Below are positions 1 through 8,436 of a stretch of 41,426 nucleotides of DNA, piece after piece. The stretch's first letter is position 1, and the number at the start of each line of letters is the position of its first letter. The stretch covers positions 1-41,426 of the forward strand of contig CAAEOW010000108.1 of the NCBI GenBank assembly GCA_900757705.1. The letters run 5' to 3'. Under the pieces are notes generated by a model. The model did not search any database, was not told where the DNA came from, and saw nothing but the letters and a program-made list of their open reading frames with translations. Origin of the DNA: an uncultured Collinsella sp. (GTDB lineage Bacteria > Actinomycetota > Coriobacteriia > Coriobacteriales > Coriobacteriaceae). Made by a program: the position numbers and the translations under genes.

Positions 1-98
1 AGGCCCATGTCCAAAATATGCTGTCGGAGTGCCTGATCGTCCGATGCCACCGATGCGACAACGGCGTCCTTTCCAATCTCGAGTGTATCGAGCTTCAC
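1..98 (-). CDS. feoA: Ferrous iron transport protein A (FeoA), N-terminal part
   Basis: This is the first 32 codons of a minus-strand gene that runs off the left edge. It starts at a GTG at 98-96 preceded by GGGGGAGG. The peptide begins VKLDTLEIGKDAVVASVA and continues LRQHILDMGL, which fits the beta-barrel start of FeoA domains (SH3-like, usually about 75 residues). FeoA is a small cytosolic partner of the FeoB ferrous iron permease; feoB would be expected beyond the edge but cannot be seen. Upstream lie two palindromes that could bind a metal-dependent repressor. Identity rests on a short fragment. Confidence 0.7.
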   Translation of the reverse strand, partial: MKLDTLEIGKDAVVASVASDDQALRQHILDMG

Positions 99-140
99 GT
101 CCGTGTTCCTCCCCCGGCGCCCACAGGGCGTTGTATTTAT

Positions 141-173
141 GTTCACCATGGCTAACCGTTTGCCATGGCTAAC
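141..173. promoter_or_regulatory. Two tandem operator-like palindromes upstream of feoA
   Basis: GTTCACCATGGCTAAC (141-156) and GTTTGCCATGGCTAAC (158-173) are near-palindromes centred on CCATGG, 17 bp apart. A further half-like TTAACCATG follows at about 179-187. The half GGTTAGCC resembles half of the DtxR/IdeR iron box. They sit 40-75 bp upstream of the feoA start, where a repressor would block transcription. That an iron regulator binds here is inference. Confidence 0.5.
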
Positions 174-243
174 CAATTTTAACCATGCATGATAGCGCGA
201 ACATGCAACGATGTTCAATCAACAGATCGGTGCAGGGGGGATT

Positions 244-450
244 CTGGGCCATTGCTTCCCAGACGGGCCTGCTGCGGAAACCGAATCCCACTCCGGAACA
301 CCTAAACGGGATGGGCTTTCCGGTTGAGGCATCTAGCGGAAACTGCAGCCCGGAATCGGCGCTCAGACTGGGATGCAATTTCCCAATGGAGCCCTCGGGG
401 AAACTGCGGCCCGGAATCTGCTCTCGAAACGGGACGCGGTTTCCCCGAGG
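244..450. repeat. Array of alternately inverted ~17-nt arms (family F)
   Basis: Seven related arms alternate in orientation: minus arms near 244, 307, 368 and 430, plus arms near 274, 336 and 398. Arms of the same orientation repeat every 61-62 bp. Facing plus/minus pairs form three stems: 274-323, 336-384 and 393-450. The last has 21-nt arms matching at 19 of 21 positions. Plus arms read roughly GCGGAAACTGCAGCCCGG. No coding potential is recognisable; the rest of 99-735 holds only the feoA operators and a terminator. Confidence 0.75.
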
Positions 451-582
451 ACCGAAGCAGCCGCCCGCCCCTCGACAAAATGATCCGTTCCCTCCGTCGC
501 ATGCGGAACATCCAAGGAGTGTCCCAGGGTGCCGGCACAATAGGAACGTCCCCAGCTGCCGGCAGCATTTCGCCGCAACAAC

Positions 583-622
583 AAAAGCCCGCGCTGGCAA
601 CAAATGTCACCTGCGCGGGCTT
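583..622 (-). terminator. Intrinsic terminator of the antiporter gene
   Basis: A perfect 10-bp inverted repeat, AAGCCCGCGC (585-594) and GCGCGGGCTT (613-622), is followed on the minus strand by TTTTGTTGTTG. It lies about 115 bp 3' of the antiporter stop codon. Confidence 0.8.
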
Positions 623-735
623 GGTGGGCGCTCACAAAGGCACGTTACAGAGGCCCACGTCAGTTATGGATTACCGAACGGCACCGGCACGCGATGCCTC
701 CGTCGGCTTACCAAGCGATGAAGCTTGCCGCAGTC

Positions 736-2199
736 TTAGACTATCGGCGCAATGCCGGCAAAGTGCAGATACAGCGAAATGATTGCCACGACAATGACCA
801 CCGCTGCGATCAGCTTGTCGTGCAGATGCGGAAGCACCGGTTTACCGCGGCCTCGCTCGCCCAGCATATAAACGGGAATGGCCGGAGCAAAAAGAATCGT
901 CGTGATCATAACGCCCTGAAGACCCGTCGACCACACCAGGAACAATGTGTAGATGAAGCCGAGCGTACCGAAGAAGCGGGCTTTGCCGACGCTGGGCGCA
1001 TGCGGCCCGTCCAGATGCTCGTTCTTCCAGCCAATCACCATGTAATAGGCAGCCGAGCAGACATACGGAACCAGAATCGTGTTGACTGCGCAGCTATAGA
1101 AGAACTGGTAGGTGCTCGCCGCCACATACGACACGATCAAGAAGAGCTGCGTAATGCCGGAGCTCACGAGAACCGTTACCACCGGGGCGTCGTGCTTGTT
1201 CGTCTTGGCAAACGCCAGCGGGAAGGATCCCTGGCGCGCCGCCTCGAACGGCGTCTCGGACGCAATGATGACATAGCCCAGCAGCGCGCCGACCAACGAA
1301 AGGATAACGCCAAGGTTTACGATGGCAGCACCAACCGGACCGATTGCGCACTCGAGAATTCCCGCCATGGAGGGCGTTGCAAGCTGTGCCATCTCCTCTC
1401 GCGGCATAATGCCGAGCGACAGCATAGAAATAATCAAATACAGGACAAAGACCGCCGCAAATCCGAGCGCCGTCGAGCGACCGACGTCACGCACGTACTT
1501 TGCGCGGCCCGAGATGACAACGGCGCCCTCGATGCCCGTGAAGACCCAGACAAGGGCAATCATGGTCGAGACAACCTGCTCGCCAAAGCCAGGACCAGCC
1601 GGCTCTCCCCAGAAGTTGTCCATAAAGATATCGACGTTGAACTTGCCCAGGAGCACAATGCTCAGCACAAAGAGTCCCAGCGGCACCAGCTTCGCCAAGG
1701 TGACAATCGTGTTAATGCCCGCAGCCTCCTTAACGCCACGAAGCACAAGGGCGGTAAGGAACCACAAAAACACGCTGGCGCAGACGATAGAAAGCAGGTT
1801 GTTGCCCGCGCCAAACGCAGGGAAGAAATAGCCCAGCGCGCTAAACAGCAAAAGTGCAAAGCTCACGTTGGAAAGGCATGCGCTGATCCAGTAGCCCCAG
1901 GCGGAGTTGAATCCAATGTAATCGCCAAAACCGGCCGCAGCGTATGCATAGATGCCACCGGTCAGGTCGGGGCGGGCTTGAGACAAACCGTTGAACACCA
2001 TCATCAACGCAAAGACGCCAATAAAGCAAATTCCCCACGAGACGATAACCGCACCGGTATTGGCTCCGCCTGCCGCCATATCGCCGGCAAGAGAAAAGAT
2101 ACCGCCGCAGATGCTCGCAGTGATGACCATCATGGTCAGACGGAAGAGATCCAGACCATTGGGGTCGATAATCTCGTCGTTAGAAGTTTTAGAGGCCAT
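736..2199 (-). CDS. APC-superfamily basic amino acid antiporter (ArcD-like)
   Basis: A 487-residue, very hydrophobic protein with about 12 predicted membrane helices. The first helix carries SICGGIFSLAGDMAAGG, the glycine-rich helix-1 stretch of APC transporters, and the body resembles arginine/ornithine-type antiporters (basic amino acid/polyamine antiporter family). It would exchange an amino acid substrate for product across the cytoplasmic membrane. The gene follows the dimethylargininase-type gene on the same strand after 109 bp, so the pair probably works together: import of arginine or a methylated arginine and export of the product. Exact substrate is not visible. The ATG has AAGGGGG upstream. 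A strong terminator follows at 583-622. Confidence 0.85.
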   Translation of the reverse strand: MASKTSNDEIIDPNGLDLFRLTMMVITASICGGIFSLAGDMAAGGANTGAVIVSWGICFIGVFALMMVFNGLSQARPDLTGGIYAYAAAGFGDYIGFNSAWGYWISACLSNVSFALLLFSALGYFFPAFGAGNNLLSIVCASVFLWFLTALVLRGVKEAAGINTIVTLAKLVPLGLFVLSIVLLGKFNVDIFMDNFWGEPAGPGFGEQVVSTMIALVWVFTGIEGAVVISGRAKYVRDVGRSTALGFAAVFVLYLIISMLSLGIMPREEMAQLATPSMAGILECAIGPVGAAIVNLGVILSLVGALLGYVIIASETPFEAARQGSFPLAFAKTNKHDAPVVTVLVSSGITQLFLIVSYVAASTYQFFYSCAVNTILVPYVCSAAYYMVIGWKNEHLDGPHAPSVGKARFFGTLGFIYTLFLVWSTGLQGVMITTILFAPAIPVYMLGERGRGKPVLPHLHDKLIAAVVIVVAIISLYLHFAGIAPIV

Positions 2200-2237
2200 T
2201 GTATGTGCACCCCCTTCATCATGTGATCGAACGAAAG

Positions 2238-2272
2238 ATGGCCCGGACGTCCCGAATCGGGTGCCGGGCCAT
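2238..2272 (-). terminator. Hairpin between the hydrolase and antiporter genes
   Basis: ATGGCCCGG (2238-2246) and CCGGGCCAT (2264-2272) form a perfect 9-bp stem with a 17-nt loop; on the minus strand it is followed by CTTTCGTTCG. The short T-run makes it a weak terminator or an mRNA-stabilising stem that would set different levels of the two genes. Confidence 0.5.
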
Positions 2273-2308
2273 CGGTCAAGCGATCATCAGACTGTTACAG
2301 CTATCGCG

Positions 2309-3085
2309 TTAGAAGCGCAGCGACAGGCAAGAAAGGCCGCCGTCGACCTTGCGATACTCGGAGGTGTCGACGACGAGTGTCTTGTAGCCCAGATCCTGCA
2401 CGGCCTTGAGCACAGTCGGATAGCCCTCGGCAACGATGACCGTACCGTTGACCCAGATGCAGTTGGCGCCGTACGCCTCGTCCTCGGGCACGACGATCTT
2501 GTTGTACTGGGCAAAGTCAGGCTTATCGATGAACTCACCAGAGACGAGCATGTTGTTGTCCTCGATGTAGTTGACGCCCGTCTTGAGGTGCAGGACCTCC
2601 TCCAGCGGAACCTCAGAACCCTCGAGGCCCCAGCCCTCGAGAATCTCACAGAACTGGCGAATGCCCTCTTCGTTGGTACGAGCGGAGCGACCGACGTAGA
2701 AATGGTCACCGACCATCATGACGTCGCCGCCGTCAAGCGTGCCCGGAGAAACGATGTGCTTGACATGCTCGTCGTCAAAGAAGCGACGGACGGCCGGCTC
2801 AATCTCGTCCTTCTCGCCGTTGCGGCTATCGGCGCCGGGGTTGGTAATGATGGCGCCGCAGCGAGTGATAACGGCCGGATCTTCGACGAAGCAGCTGTCG
2901 GGATACTGCTCGAGTGCCGGCAGCACCGACACGTCAACGCCGCACTGCTCGAGCGCATGCTCATAATCGTAGTGCTCCTCGATGGCGCGCTCGTAGATGG
3001 GCTGGCCAAGCTCGGGGGCACTCGTGATGCCATTGCTCAGGGACTTGCCGGGGCGGCGGATGATGACGTGGCTGAACTTGGTCAT
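2309..3085 (-). CDS. Dimethylarginine dimethylaminohydrolase-type amidinotransferase-fold enzyme
   Basis: A 258-residue cytosolic enzyme of the guanidino-group modifying superfamily. The length and the ending GGLSCLSLRF fit bacterial DDAH (about 254 residues) better than the longer arginine deiminase (about 410). Expected catalytic residues are visible: Asp63, Glu68 and Asp69 in PDSCFVEDP, His166 in HLKTG, and Cys253 near the C-terminus; GTLDGGD lies at 115-121. DDAH converts methylated arginines to citrulline and dimethylamine or methylamine; activity on other guanidino compounds is possible. AGGAGG precedes the ATG. It is the first gene of an operon with the antiporter and diverges from a GntR regulator. 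Confidence 0.85.
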   Translation of the reverse strand: MTKFSHVIIRRPGKSLSNGITSAPELGQPIYERAIEEHYDYEHALEQCGVDVSVLPALEQYPDSCFVEDPAVITRCGAIITNPGADSRNGEKDEIEPAVRRFFDDEHVKHIVSPGTLDGGDVMMVGDHFYVGRSARTNEEGIRQFCEILEGWGLEGSEVPLEEVLHLKTGVNYIEDNNMLVSGEFIDKPDFAQYNKIVVPEDEAYGANCIWVNGTVIVAEGYPTVLKAVQDLGYKTLVVDTSEYRKVDGGLSCLSLRF

Positions 3086-3182
3086 GATGATCCTCCTTGG
3101 ATCTCTTAGCAGAGAGCGGGACTTCTTCGCGCCCGCCTTCCTTTCGATGGCTTTATCTTAGGGCGGTTTTCCTGTTTTGTAT

Positions 3183-3194
3183 ATTGTATACAAT
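3183..3194. promoter_or_regulatory. Perfect palindrome, likely GntR/FCD operator
   Basis: ATTGTATACAAT is a perfect 12-bp palindrome within the 255-bp gap between the divergent hydrolase and GntR genes. FCD-type GntR proteins commonly bind short TTGTATACAA-like sites next to their own gene, so this is the best candidate operator for 3341-3991. The assignment is inference. Confidence 0.6.
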
Positions 3195-3340
3195 CCTGAA
3201 CGGTAGGTATTCTTCGGTAAGCGTATTCTTACGTATCGGCGCAAAGTAGCATGATTTAGCTGGTCGTTCTATAATTCAACTGAGCTATTCAAGTGAAACG
3301 TATTTGCTTTTAGAAATATACCGTTAAGGAACATAGGCTC

Positions 3341-3991
3341 ATGGAAACGCTCAGAAAGCCCCTGAAGGACCACGTATACGACTATATTTCGAGCCGTATT
3401 GACGCCGGCGAGCTTTCGGCCGGCGACCGGCTGAGCGAGCAGGCGATCTGCGATGCCATGGGCGTGTCGCGCACGCCGGTCCGCGAAGCGCTCATCCAGC
3501 TCGCAAGCGACGGCTATCTGGACAATCTCCCCCGCCGCGGATTCCGCGTCCGTGGGTTCGATCAGCAAAACGCCGTTGAAGTCTTTGAGATTATGGGGCC
3601 GCTCGACGGGCAGGCCGCATATCTCGCCTGTCCGAATCTAACTGACGACGATATTACGCAGCTGAAATTTCTCGTCGGCTCCATGGACCTCGCGATCCAA
3701 GGCGGTCTCATCCGTAAGTATGACGACATTCAGCGAGACTTTCACCTTACGTACTTCAACCGCTGTGGCAACGACCGTCTGCGCGATATGATCTCGCAGC
3801 TCGAGCGTTGCTTTATCAAGCGCGATTACGAGACTGTTGACCAAGAGACGGCTTGCAAACTGCTCAATAAAGCCAACAACGAACATGCTCATATTCTTGA
3901 GTTGTTCGAAGCACGAGACGCGACGGGCGTGCGCGACTACGTTCGCGATGTCCATTGGAACACGGAAAACGCCCAGTTCACCGTTTGGTAG
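3341..3991 (+). CDS. GntR-family transcriptional regulator, FCD subfamily
   Basis: A 216-residue regulator. The N-terminal winged helix (about residues 5-70) has the typical sequence LSEQAICDAMGVSRTPVREAL followed by the wing around PRRGFRV. The all-helical C-terminal FCD domain (about 80-210) holds an acidic/histidine set (IQRDFHLTY, NNEHAHI, DVHWNTE) of the kind that binds metal or a carboxylate effector. AAGGAAC precedes the ATG. It is transcribed away from the hydrolase/antiporter operon with a perfect palindrome between, so it probably controls that operon in response to an arginine-related metabolite. The effector cannot be told from sequence. Confidence 0.85.
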   Translation: METLRKPLKDHVYDYISSRIDAGELSAGDRLSEQAICDAMGVSRTPVREALIQLASDGYLDNLPRRGFRVRGFDQQNAVEVFEIMGPLDGQAAYLACPNLTDDDITQLKFLVGSMDLAIQGGLIRKYDDIQRDFHLTYFNRCGNDRLRDMISQLERCFIKRDYETVDQETACKLLNKANNEHAHILELFEARDATGVRDYVRDVHWNTENAQFTVW

Positions 3992-4025
3992 AAATACAAC
4001 AAGGAAAGCTATCAGACGCCCATCT

Positions 4026-4095
4026 CACGAGAGTGGATAATCCCCCGTTTTTGTCGAAAAGCAGACCAAAAAATGGGAGATTATCCACTCTCGTG
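4026..4095. repeat. Palindromic element W1 (GTGGATAATC family)
   Basis: Perfect 17-bp arms at 4026-4042 and 4079-4095, with the T-run and A-run in between also largely complementary. It lies between the 3' ends of the convergent GntR and hydrolase genes, where it could act as a bidirectional terminator. The same arms recur at 23865-24007 and 41123-41215. In family numbering, the 18-nt arms start at 4029 and 4075, 46 bp apart. Confidence 0.8.
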
Positions 4096-4104
4096 CTGCG
4101 CGGT

Positions 4105-5007
4105 CTAGAAACCGTGGCGCTCCAGGAAGCGGAAGGCTAGGCGAATCCATGGACGGACCGCCACCTGCTTGTCCTCGTTATCGACCGCGGTATTGGCGTT
4201 GCCGAGCGAAAGGCCGTGACCACCTTGGTCAAAGACGTGCATCTCGCATACGACGCCCTCCTCGGCCATGCGCTGGGCAAACGGGTAGACCTGTGCGATC
4301 GGCGCCGTCTTGTCGTCGGACACGCCCCACACAAAGGTTGGCGGCATCTGACGCGAAACATGTGTGGTGGGGCAGATATCGGCCAAATGCTCGTCAGTTG
4401 CCTCGCCACCCGTCACCATCGACAGGTAGTCGTTGAGCAGATCGCGCCCCGTCTTGCCACCCGTCTTGGGCACGCGCAGGTCGATGCGCGGGTCGCGCGT
4501 CTGCATGTCGCGCACATAGGCAAAGTCGAGCAGCGGATAGCCCAGCACTACGGCATCGGGACGAATGTCGTCCGGACGCGCCCCTGCCAGGCCCGCGAAG
4601 GGACCAGCCTTCCATTGTGTTGCCAGCGAGGCGCAGATCATACCGCCCGCAGAAAAGCCCACGACGCACACGCGCTTGGGATCGACATGCCACTCGTCGG
4701 CATTCGCACGCACCGTGGCGACCATCTTGGCAAGATCTGCCTGCGGGTGCGGAAAACTTACGTCACCCGTGCCGCTCGTCACATAGTTGAGCACAAAGGC
4801 CTGGTAACCGTGATCCAAAAACGCAAACGCCACGGGATCCTGCTCATGCGGAGCGATATGCGTAAACGCACCTCCGCCGCAGATAATCACCGCGGGGCGG
4901 CGGCCATTGGGCTTGTCGGGCAGCGGCTCGGCACCCAGATACGTAAACGTCGCCGGATAATCCTCGGTCGGCTCCTCGCCCCACAGCGCATGGTTCTCAA
5001 TAATCAT
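4105..5007 (-). CDS. Alpha/beta hydrolase, acetylesterase-like
   Basis: A 300-residue cytosolic hydrolase. The oxyanion-hole motif CGGGAF lies at 43-48. The nucleophile elbow GFSAGG puts the catalytic serine at 119; Asp231 or Asp232 (GVSDDKTAP) and His264 (QGGHG) complete the triad. This pattern fits the Aes/acetyl-xylan-esterase-like group (COG0657) that removes acyl groups from sugars or small esters. The ATG at 5007-5005 has GGAGG upstream. The reading frame stays open upstream to 5976, but that part overlaps the EIIA gene and is not coding. The gene stands alone; substrate unknown. Confidence 0.8.
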   Translation of the reverse strand: MIIENHALWGEEPTEDYPATFTYLGAEPLPDKPNGRRPAVIICGGGAFTHIAPHEQDPVAFAFLDHGYQAFVLNYVTSGTGDVSFPHPQADLAKMVATVRANADEWHVDPKRVCVVGFSAGGMICASLATQWKAGPFAGLAGARPDDIRPDAVVLGYPLLDFAYVRDMQTRDPRIDLRVPKTGGKTGRDLLNDYLSMVTGGEATDEHLADICPTTHVSRQMPPTFVWGVSDDKTAPIAQVYPFAQRMAEEGVVCEMHVFDQGGHGLSLGNANTAVDNEDKQVAVRPWIRLAFRFLERHGF

Positions 5008-5253
5008 AGGTGCTCCCTCCGTGCGATTCGTGCGCACTCGTTTTTCGCACCTTAGCGTACCCCACTTGAGCCCGCGGCGCAGAAACACCCCCGCAATAAG
5101 TTGGCCTTCAACTGATATATCACAAAATCGCTGTTCAGAGGTATCGTTGGACAGCGTAAAATAGGAGCGCTGACCGTGCTGGGAAACACGTACGAAACGT
5201 TTCCGGCAAACCACACGCGTGCAACATGCGCGCCTGATACGTTGGAGGCATCT

Positions 5254-5817
5254 ATGGGTCTGCTCGATTCGCTCAAGTCCACGTTCACTTCGTCGGGCGA
5301 GGCGTCCGTTCCGCCCGCAGCAAGCTTCGCCACCCGCGAAGGCGTCATCTACGCTCCTGTCAACGGCGTGCTCGTCAATCTGAGTGAGGTTCCCGACGAG
5401 ACCATCGCCTCGGGCATGCTCGGCCAGGGCTACGGCATCGAGCCCATTACCGGCACCATTTACGCCCCCGCTAACGGCCGTATCGGCGCCACCACCGTCA
5501 CCAACCACTCCATCGGCATGATCACCGAGGACGGTCTTCGCGTGTTCATCCATGTTGGCCTGGGCACCGTGGAAATGAACGGCAAGGGTTTTGCCCGCTT
5601 CGTCGAGATGGGCGACACGGTCAAGGCCGGCCAGCCGCTCATCAGCTTCGACCGCGACGCTATCAAGGCCGCCGGTCACGAGGACATCGTGACCGTCATC
5701 ATCTCTGAGCTCGACCGCCTCAAGAGCATCGACCACGTCGGCGAGTCTGGCACGCTTATCGGCGGCAACCCGCTCGTCAAGCTTGGCGACCCGCTGCTGG
5801 TAGCCAAGACCAAGTAG
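5254..5817 (+). CDS. crr: PTS glucose-type EIIA protein
   Basis: A 187-residue single-domain EIIA of the glucose/sucrose family (PTS_EIIA_1). Conserved blocks are GVIYAPVNG (30-38), TNHSIG with His85, and FIHVGLGTVEMNGKGF with the phosphorylated His100. It relays phosphate from HPr to sugar-specific EIIB domains and can serve several EIICB proteins lacking their own EIIA. The ATG at 5254 follows TTGGAGG; an in-frame ATG at 5176 lacks a good site and adds an atypical extension. No EIIB or EIIC is adjacent, so it is a stand-alone partner. A 10-bp palindrome GAAACGTTTC (5194-5203) upstream may be an operator, but this is weak. Confidence 0.9.
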   Translation: MGLLDSLKSTFTSSGEASVPPAASFATREGVIYAPVNGVLVNLSEVPDETIASGMLGQGYGIEPITGTIYAPANGRIGATTVTNHSIGMITEDGLRVFIHVGLGTVEMNGKGFARFVEMGDTVKAGQPLISFDRDAIKAAGHEDIVTVIISELDRLKSIDHVGESGTLIGGNPLVKLGDPLLVAKTK

Positions 5818-5855
5818 CCAGGTCCCGCGCACACAGCCAAAAGGCACCTCGTCAA

Positions 5856-5887
5856 GCGCCCGCGACCATTTGGCCGCGGGCGCTTTT
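5856..5887 (+). terminator. Intrinsic terminator after crr
   Basis: GCGCCCGCG (5856-5864) and CGCGGGCGC (5875-5883) form a perfect 9-bp stem followed by TTTTCGTTT. Confidence 0.85.
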
Positions 5888-5997
5888 CGTTTGAAAAACC
5901 ATCCCGCCAATGCCTTATCTGTATAGCCCAAATGAGCCGAGCTGCTAGAATATCGAACTGTATGGATAACTATCATTCAACCGTTATGGGAGGATAC

Positions 5998-7401
5998 GTG
6001 AACCGCACCAAAATCGCGCAGCTCTATGCCGATGCCGAGTCGCTCGGCGGCCAAACCGTCACCGTTGCCGGCTGGGTCAAGTCCGTCCGCGACATGAAGA
6101 ACTTTGGCTTCGTTACGCTCAACGACGGCAGCTGCTTCCGCGACCTGCAGGTCGTCATGAACCGCGATGCACTCGACAACTACGACGAGATCGCCCATCA
6201 AAACGTCTCGGCCGCACTCATTTGCACCGGCACCGTCAAGCTGACCCCCGATGCGCCCCAGCCTTTCGAGCTTTCTGCCACCTCCATCGAGATCGAGGGC
6301 GTCAGCGCCCCGGATTACCCGCTGCAGAAGAAGCGCGCAACCGTCGAGTTCCTGCGCACCCAGCAGCACCTGCGCCCGCGCACCAACCTGTTCCGCGCCG
6401 TGTTCCGCATCCGCTCTGTCGCGGCTGCCGCCATCCACCGCTTCTTCCAGGAGCAGGGCTTTGTCTACGTCAACACCCCCATCATCACCACGAGCGACTG
6501 CGAGGGCGCCGGCGAGATGTTCCGCGTGACCACGCTCGACCCCAAAAATCCGCCCCTCACCGAGTCCGGCGAGGTCGACTGGAGCCAGGACTTCTTTGGC
6601 AAGCATGCGAGCCTCACCGTGTCCGGCCAGCTCAATGCCGAGAACTTTGCCATGGCCTTTGGCGACGTGTACACCTTTGGCCCCACCTTCCGTGCCGAGA
6701 ACTCCAACACCACGCGCCACGCCGCCGAGTTTTGGATGATCGAGCCCGAGATGGCCTTTGCCGACCTTAACGACTATATGGATAACGCCGAGGCCATGCT
6801 CAAGTATGTCCTCAAGGACGTCATGGCAACCTGCCCCGACGAGCTCAATATGCTCAACAAGTTTGTGGACAAGGGTCTGCTCGAGCGCCTGGACCATGTC
6901 GCCAACTCCGACTTTGCCCGCGTTACCTACACCGAGGCCGTCGAGATCCTGGAGCAGGCAGTCGCTGCTGGCCACCAGTTTGATTACCCCGTCAGCTGGG
7001 GCATCGACCTGCAGACCGAGCACGAGCGCTTCCTGACCGAGGAGCACTTTAAGCGACCGACTTTTGTGACCGACTACCCGGCCGAGATCAAGGCCTTCTA
7101 CATGCGCATGAACGAGGACGGCAAGACCGTCGCCGCCGCCGACTGCCTGGTGCCGGGCATCGGCGAGATCATCGGTGGCTCCCAGCGCGAGGAGCGCCTG
7201 GATCTGCTCGAGGCCCGCATCAAGGACCTGGGTATGAATCCCGAGCAGTACAAGTACTACCTTGACCTGCGCCGCTACGGTTCCTGCAAGCACGCCGGCT
7301 ACGGCTTGGGCTTCGAGCGCTTGGTCATGTATCTGACCGGCGTGGGCAACATCCGCGACGTCCTGCCGCACCCGCGCACCGTGGGCAACGCCGACTTCTA
7401 A
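5998..7401 (+). CDS. asnS: Asparagine--tRNA ligase
   Basis: A 467-residue class IIb aminoacyl-tRNA synthetase that charges tRNA-Asn with asparagine. An N-terminal OB-fold anticodon-binding domain (about 1-110, [19 protein letters not shown]) is followed by the catalytic domain with motif 2 ([21 protein letters not shown]) and motif 3 ([15 protein letters not shown]). Length matches E. coli AsnS (466). The GTG at 5998 follows GGGAGG; an ATG 12 bp upstream overlaps that site and is less likely. Direct AsnRS argues against sole reliance on transamidation for Asn-tRNA. It is monocistronic with its own terminator. Confidence 0.95.
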   Translation: MNRTKIAQLYADAESLGGQTVTVAGWVKSVRDMKNFGFVTLNDGSCFRDLQVVMNRDALDNYDEIAHQNVSAALICTGTVKLTPDAPQPFELSATSIEIEGVSAPDYPLQKKRATVEFLRTQQHLRPRTNLFRAVFRIRSVAAAAIHRFFQEQGFVYVNTPIITTSDCEGAGEMFRVTTLDPKNPPLTESGEVDWSQDFFGKHASLTVSGQLNAENFAMAFGDVYTFGPTFRAENSNTTRHAAEFWMIEPEMAFADLNDYMDNAEAMLKYVLKDVMATCPDELNMLNKFVDKGLLERLDHVANSDFARVTYTEAVEILEQAVAAGHQFDYPVSWGIDLQTEHERFLTEEHFKRPTFVTDYPAEIKAFYMRMNEDGKTVAAADCLVPGIGEIIGGSQREERLDLLEARIKDLGMNPEQYKYYLDLRRYGSCKHAGYGLGFERLVMYLTGVGNIRDVLPHPRTVGNADF

Positions 7402-7441
7402 TCGCCACAGCGCCACCAAACGCGTTCCAGCGCATCACGCC

Positions 7442-7474
7442 AGCGCCTCTCGGCAAGCCGAGGGGCGCTTTTTT
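7442..7474 (+). terminator. Intrinsic terminator after asnS
   Basis: AGCGCCTCTCGG and CCGAGGGGCGCT flank a short CAAG loop and are followed by TTTTTT. Confidence 0.9.
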
Positions 7475-7533
7475 CAACAGTATCCGTCAAGCTTTTGGCA
7501 AGATTTTGGTCAGTTGAGCAGGGCTGTTGAAAA
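7471..7533. repeat. Inverted repeat TTTTCAACAG / CTGTTGAAAA
   Basis: Perfect 10-nt arms at 7471-7480 and 7524-7533 with a 43-nt interval, between asnS and the WYL regulator. It overlaps the T-run of the asnS terminator. It could be an operator pair or part of a leader; nothing decides this. Confidence 0.4.
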
Positions 7534-7650
7534 CTCGACCCGCCGCTTGCCGACGACTACCGACCGCCCGGAGCGTCCTGCACCCCTGGGAAAGCCCCGC
7601 GCCCTAGGCTCCATACCGTCGCCACCCAAAACGGAAAGGACGTGGACGCC

Positions 7651-8436
7651 ATGACCGAAACCGCTGTTGAAACTTACGAGACCACGACGAGGGGCGCCGC
7701 CTCGATGGCAGCCTATCGCGCCGTTCGCATCCTGCAACTATTAAGCGAAAACACCGGCGAGGACAAGGCCATGCTTTCCGATGAGTTGATCCGGCGTCTC
7801 GCCCATCCCGACGACCCCGCCCGCATGCCCATCTCGGCGGCGCGGCGCAGCATCTACACCGCCATCTCCGCACTTCGCCATGCCGGATACGAAATTGAAT
7901 ACAAGCGCGGCGTGGGGTATCGGCTCTTGACCCGTCCGCTCACCGACGAAGAGATCATCCGGCTCCACGGCATGGTCATGCGCAACCGCTCTACGCCCAT
8001 CGCCATTCGAAAAAGCATGGCGCAGCACCTGGTCGCCATGGCGAGTGCCGACGTTCGCGGCTACCTCGATGCACCCGAGCCTGCTCCAAGCGCAGGCGAC
8101 AAATCCACCAAGGCCACACGCACGCCCGTCAAGCGCATCGATGCCTGCGAGCTCATCGAGCAGGCCATCGACCACGGAACCACGGTGAGTTTTGATATTT
8201 CGAGTGTCACGGCACGCGGAGAGGTCGAAGTGGCGCGGATGACACTCCGGCCCTTTGCCATCAAGCAACGAGACGGCATCTCGTATTTGCTGGGAACGGT
8301 CTATGACGCCCGAGGCACCGACGACACGCTGCGTACCGTAGAGATTGGCCGCATGAGAAACGTCACCACGCGTCTCCTCGACGGCAAGAAGCTCTTCGCC
8401 GCCCTCGACGAGGACGACACCTCGTCCGCTGCATAA
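7651..8436 (+). CDS. WYL-domain transcriptional regulator
   Basis: A 261-residue cytosolic regulator. Residues about 20-95 form a winged-helix DNA-binding domain (RAVRILQLLSENTGED, then AARRSIYTAISALRHAGYEIEYKRGVGYRLL). The C-terminal half (about 150-240) is a WYL-like ligand-sensing domain with GISYLLGTVYDARG and TVEIGRMRNV. WYL regulators respond to nucleic acid fragments or nucleotides in the few studied cases; the ligand here is unknown. The ATG at 7651 suits GGAAAGGA at 7633-7640; a GTG at 7642 is too close to it. The ABC importer genes follow 158 bp downstream with no terminator seen, so it might regulate them. Confidence 0.7.
   Translation: MTETAVETYETTTRGAASMAAYRAVRILQLLSENTGEDKAMLSDELIRRLAHPDDPARMPISAARRSIYTAISALRHAGYEIEYKRGVGYRLLTRPLTDEEIIRLHGMVMRNRSTPIAIRKSMAQHLVAMASADVRGYLDAPEPAPSAGDKSTKATRTPVKRIDACELIEQAIDHGTTVSFDISSVTARGEVEVARMTLRPFAIKQRDGISYLLGTVYDARGTDDTLRTVEIGRMRNVTTRLLDGKKLFAALDEDDTSSAA

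Noticed and set aside
185..721. Open frames across the F array
   Set aside because: The translated text only reflects the nucleotide repeat; frames exist on both strands and none has a ribosome site or domain.
604..2226. Long plus-strand open frame opposite the antiporter
   Set aside because: It is the antisense shadow of a gene with clear membrane-protein features; composition is His/Arg/Asp-rich without any domain.
5194..5203. GAAACGTTTC palindrome upstream of crr as a catabolite-response or LacI-type operator
   Set aside because: A single 10-bp palindrome with no regulator nearby is too weak to list as a site.
5008..5976. N-terminal extension of the alpha/beta hydrolase frame
   Set aside because: The frame is open but runs antisense through crr, and the ATG at 5007 has a good ribosome site and gives the family length.
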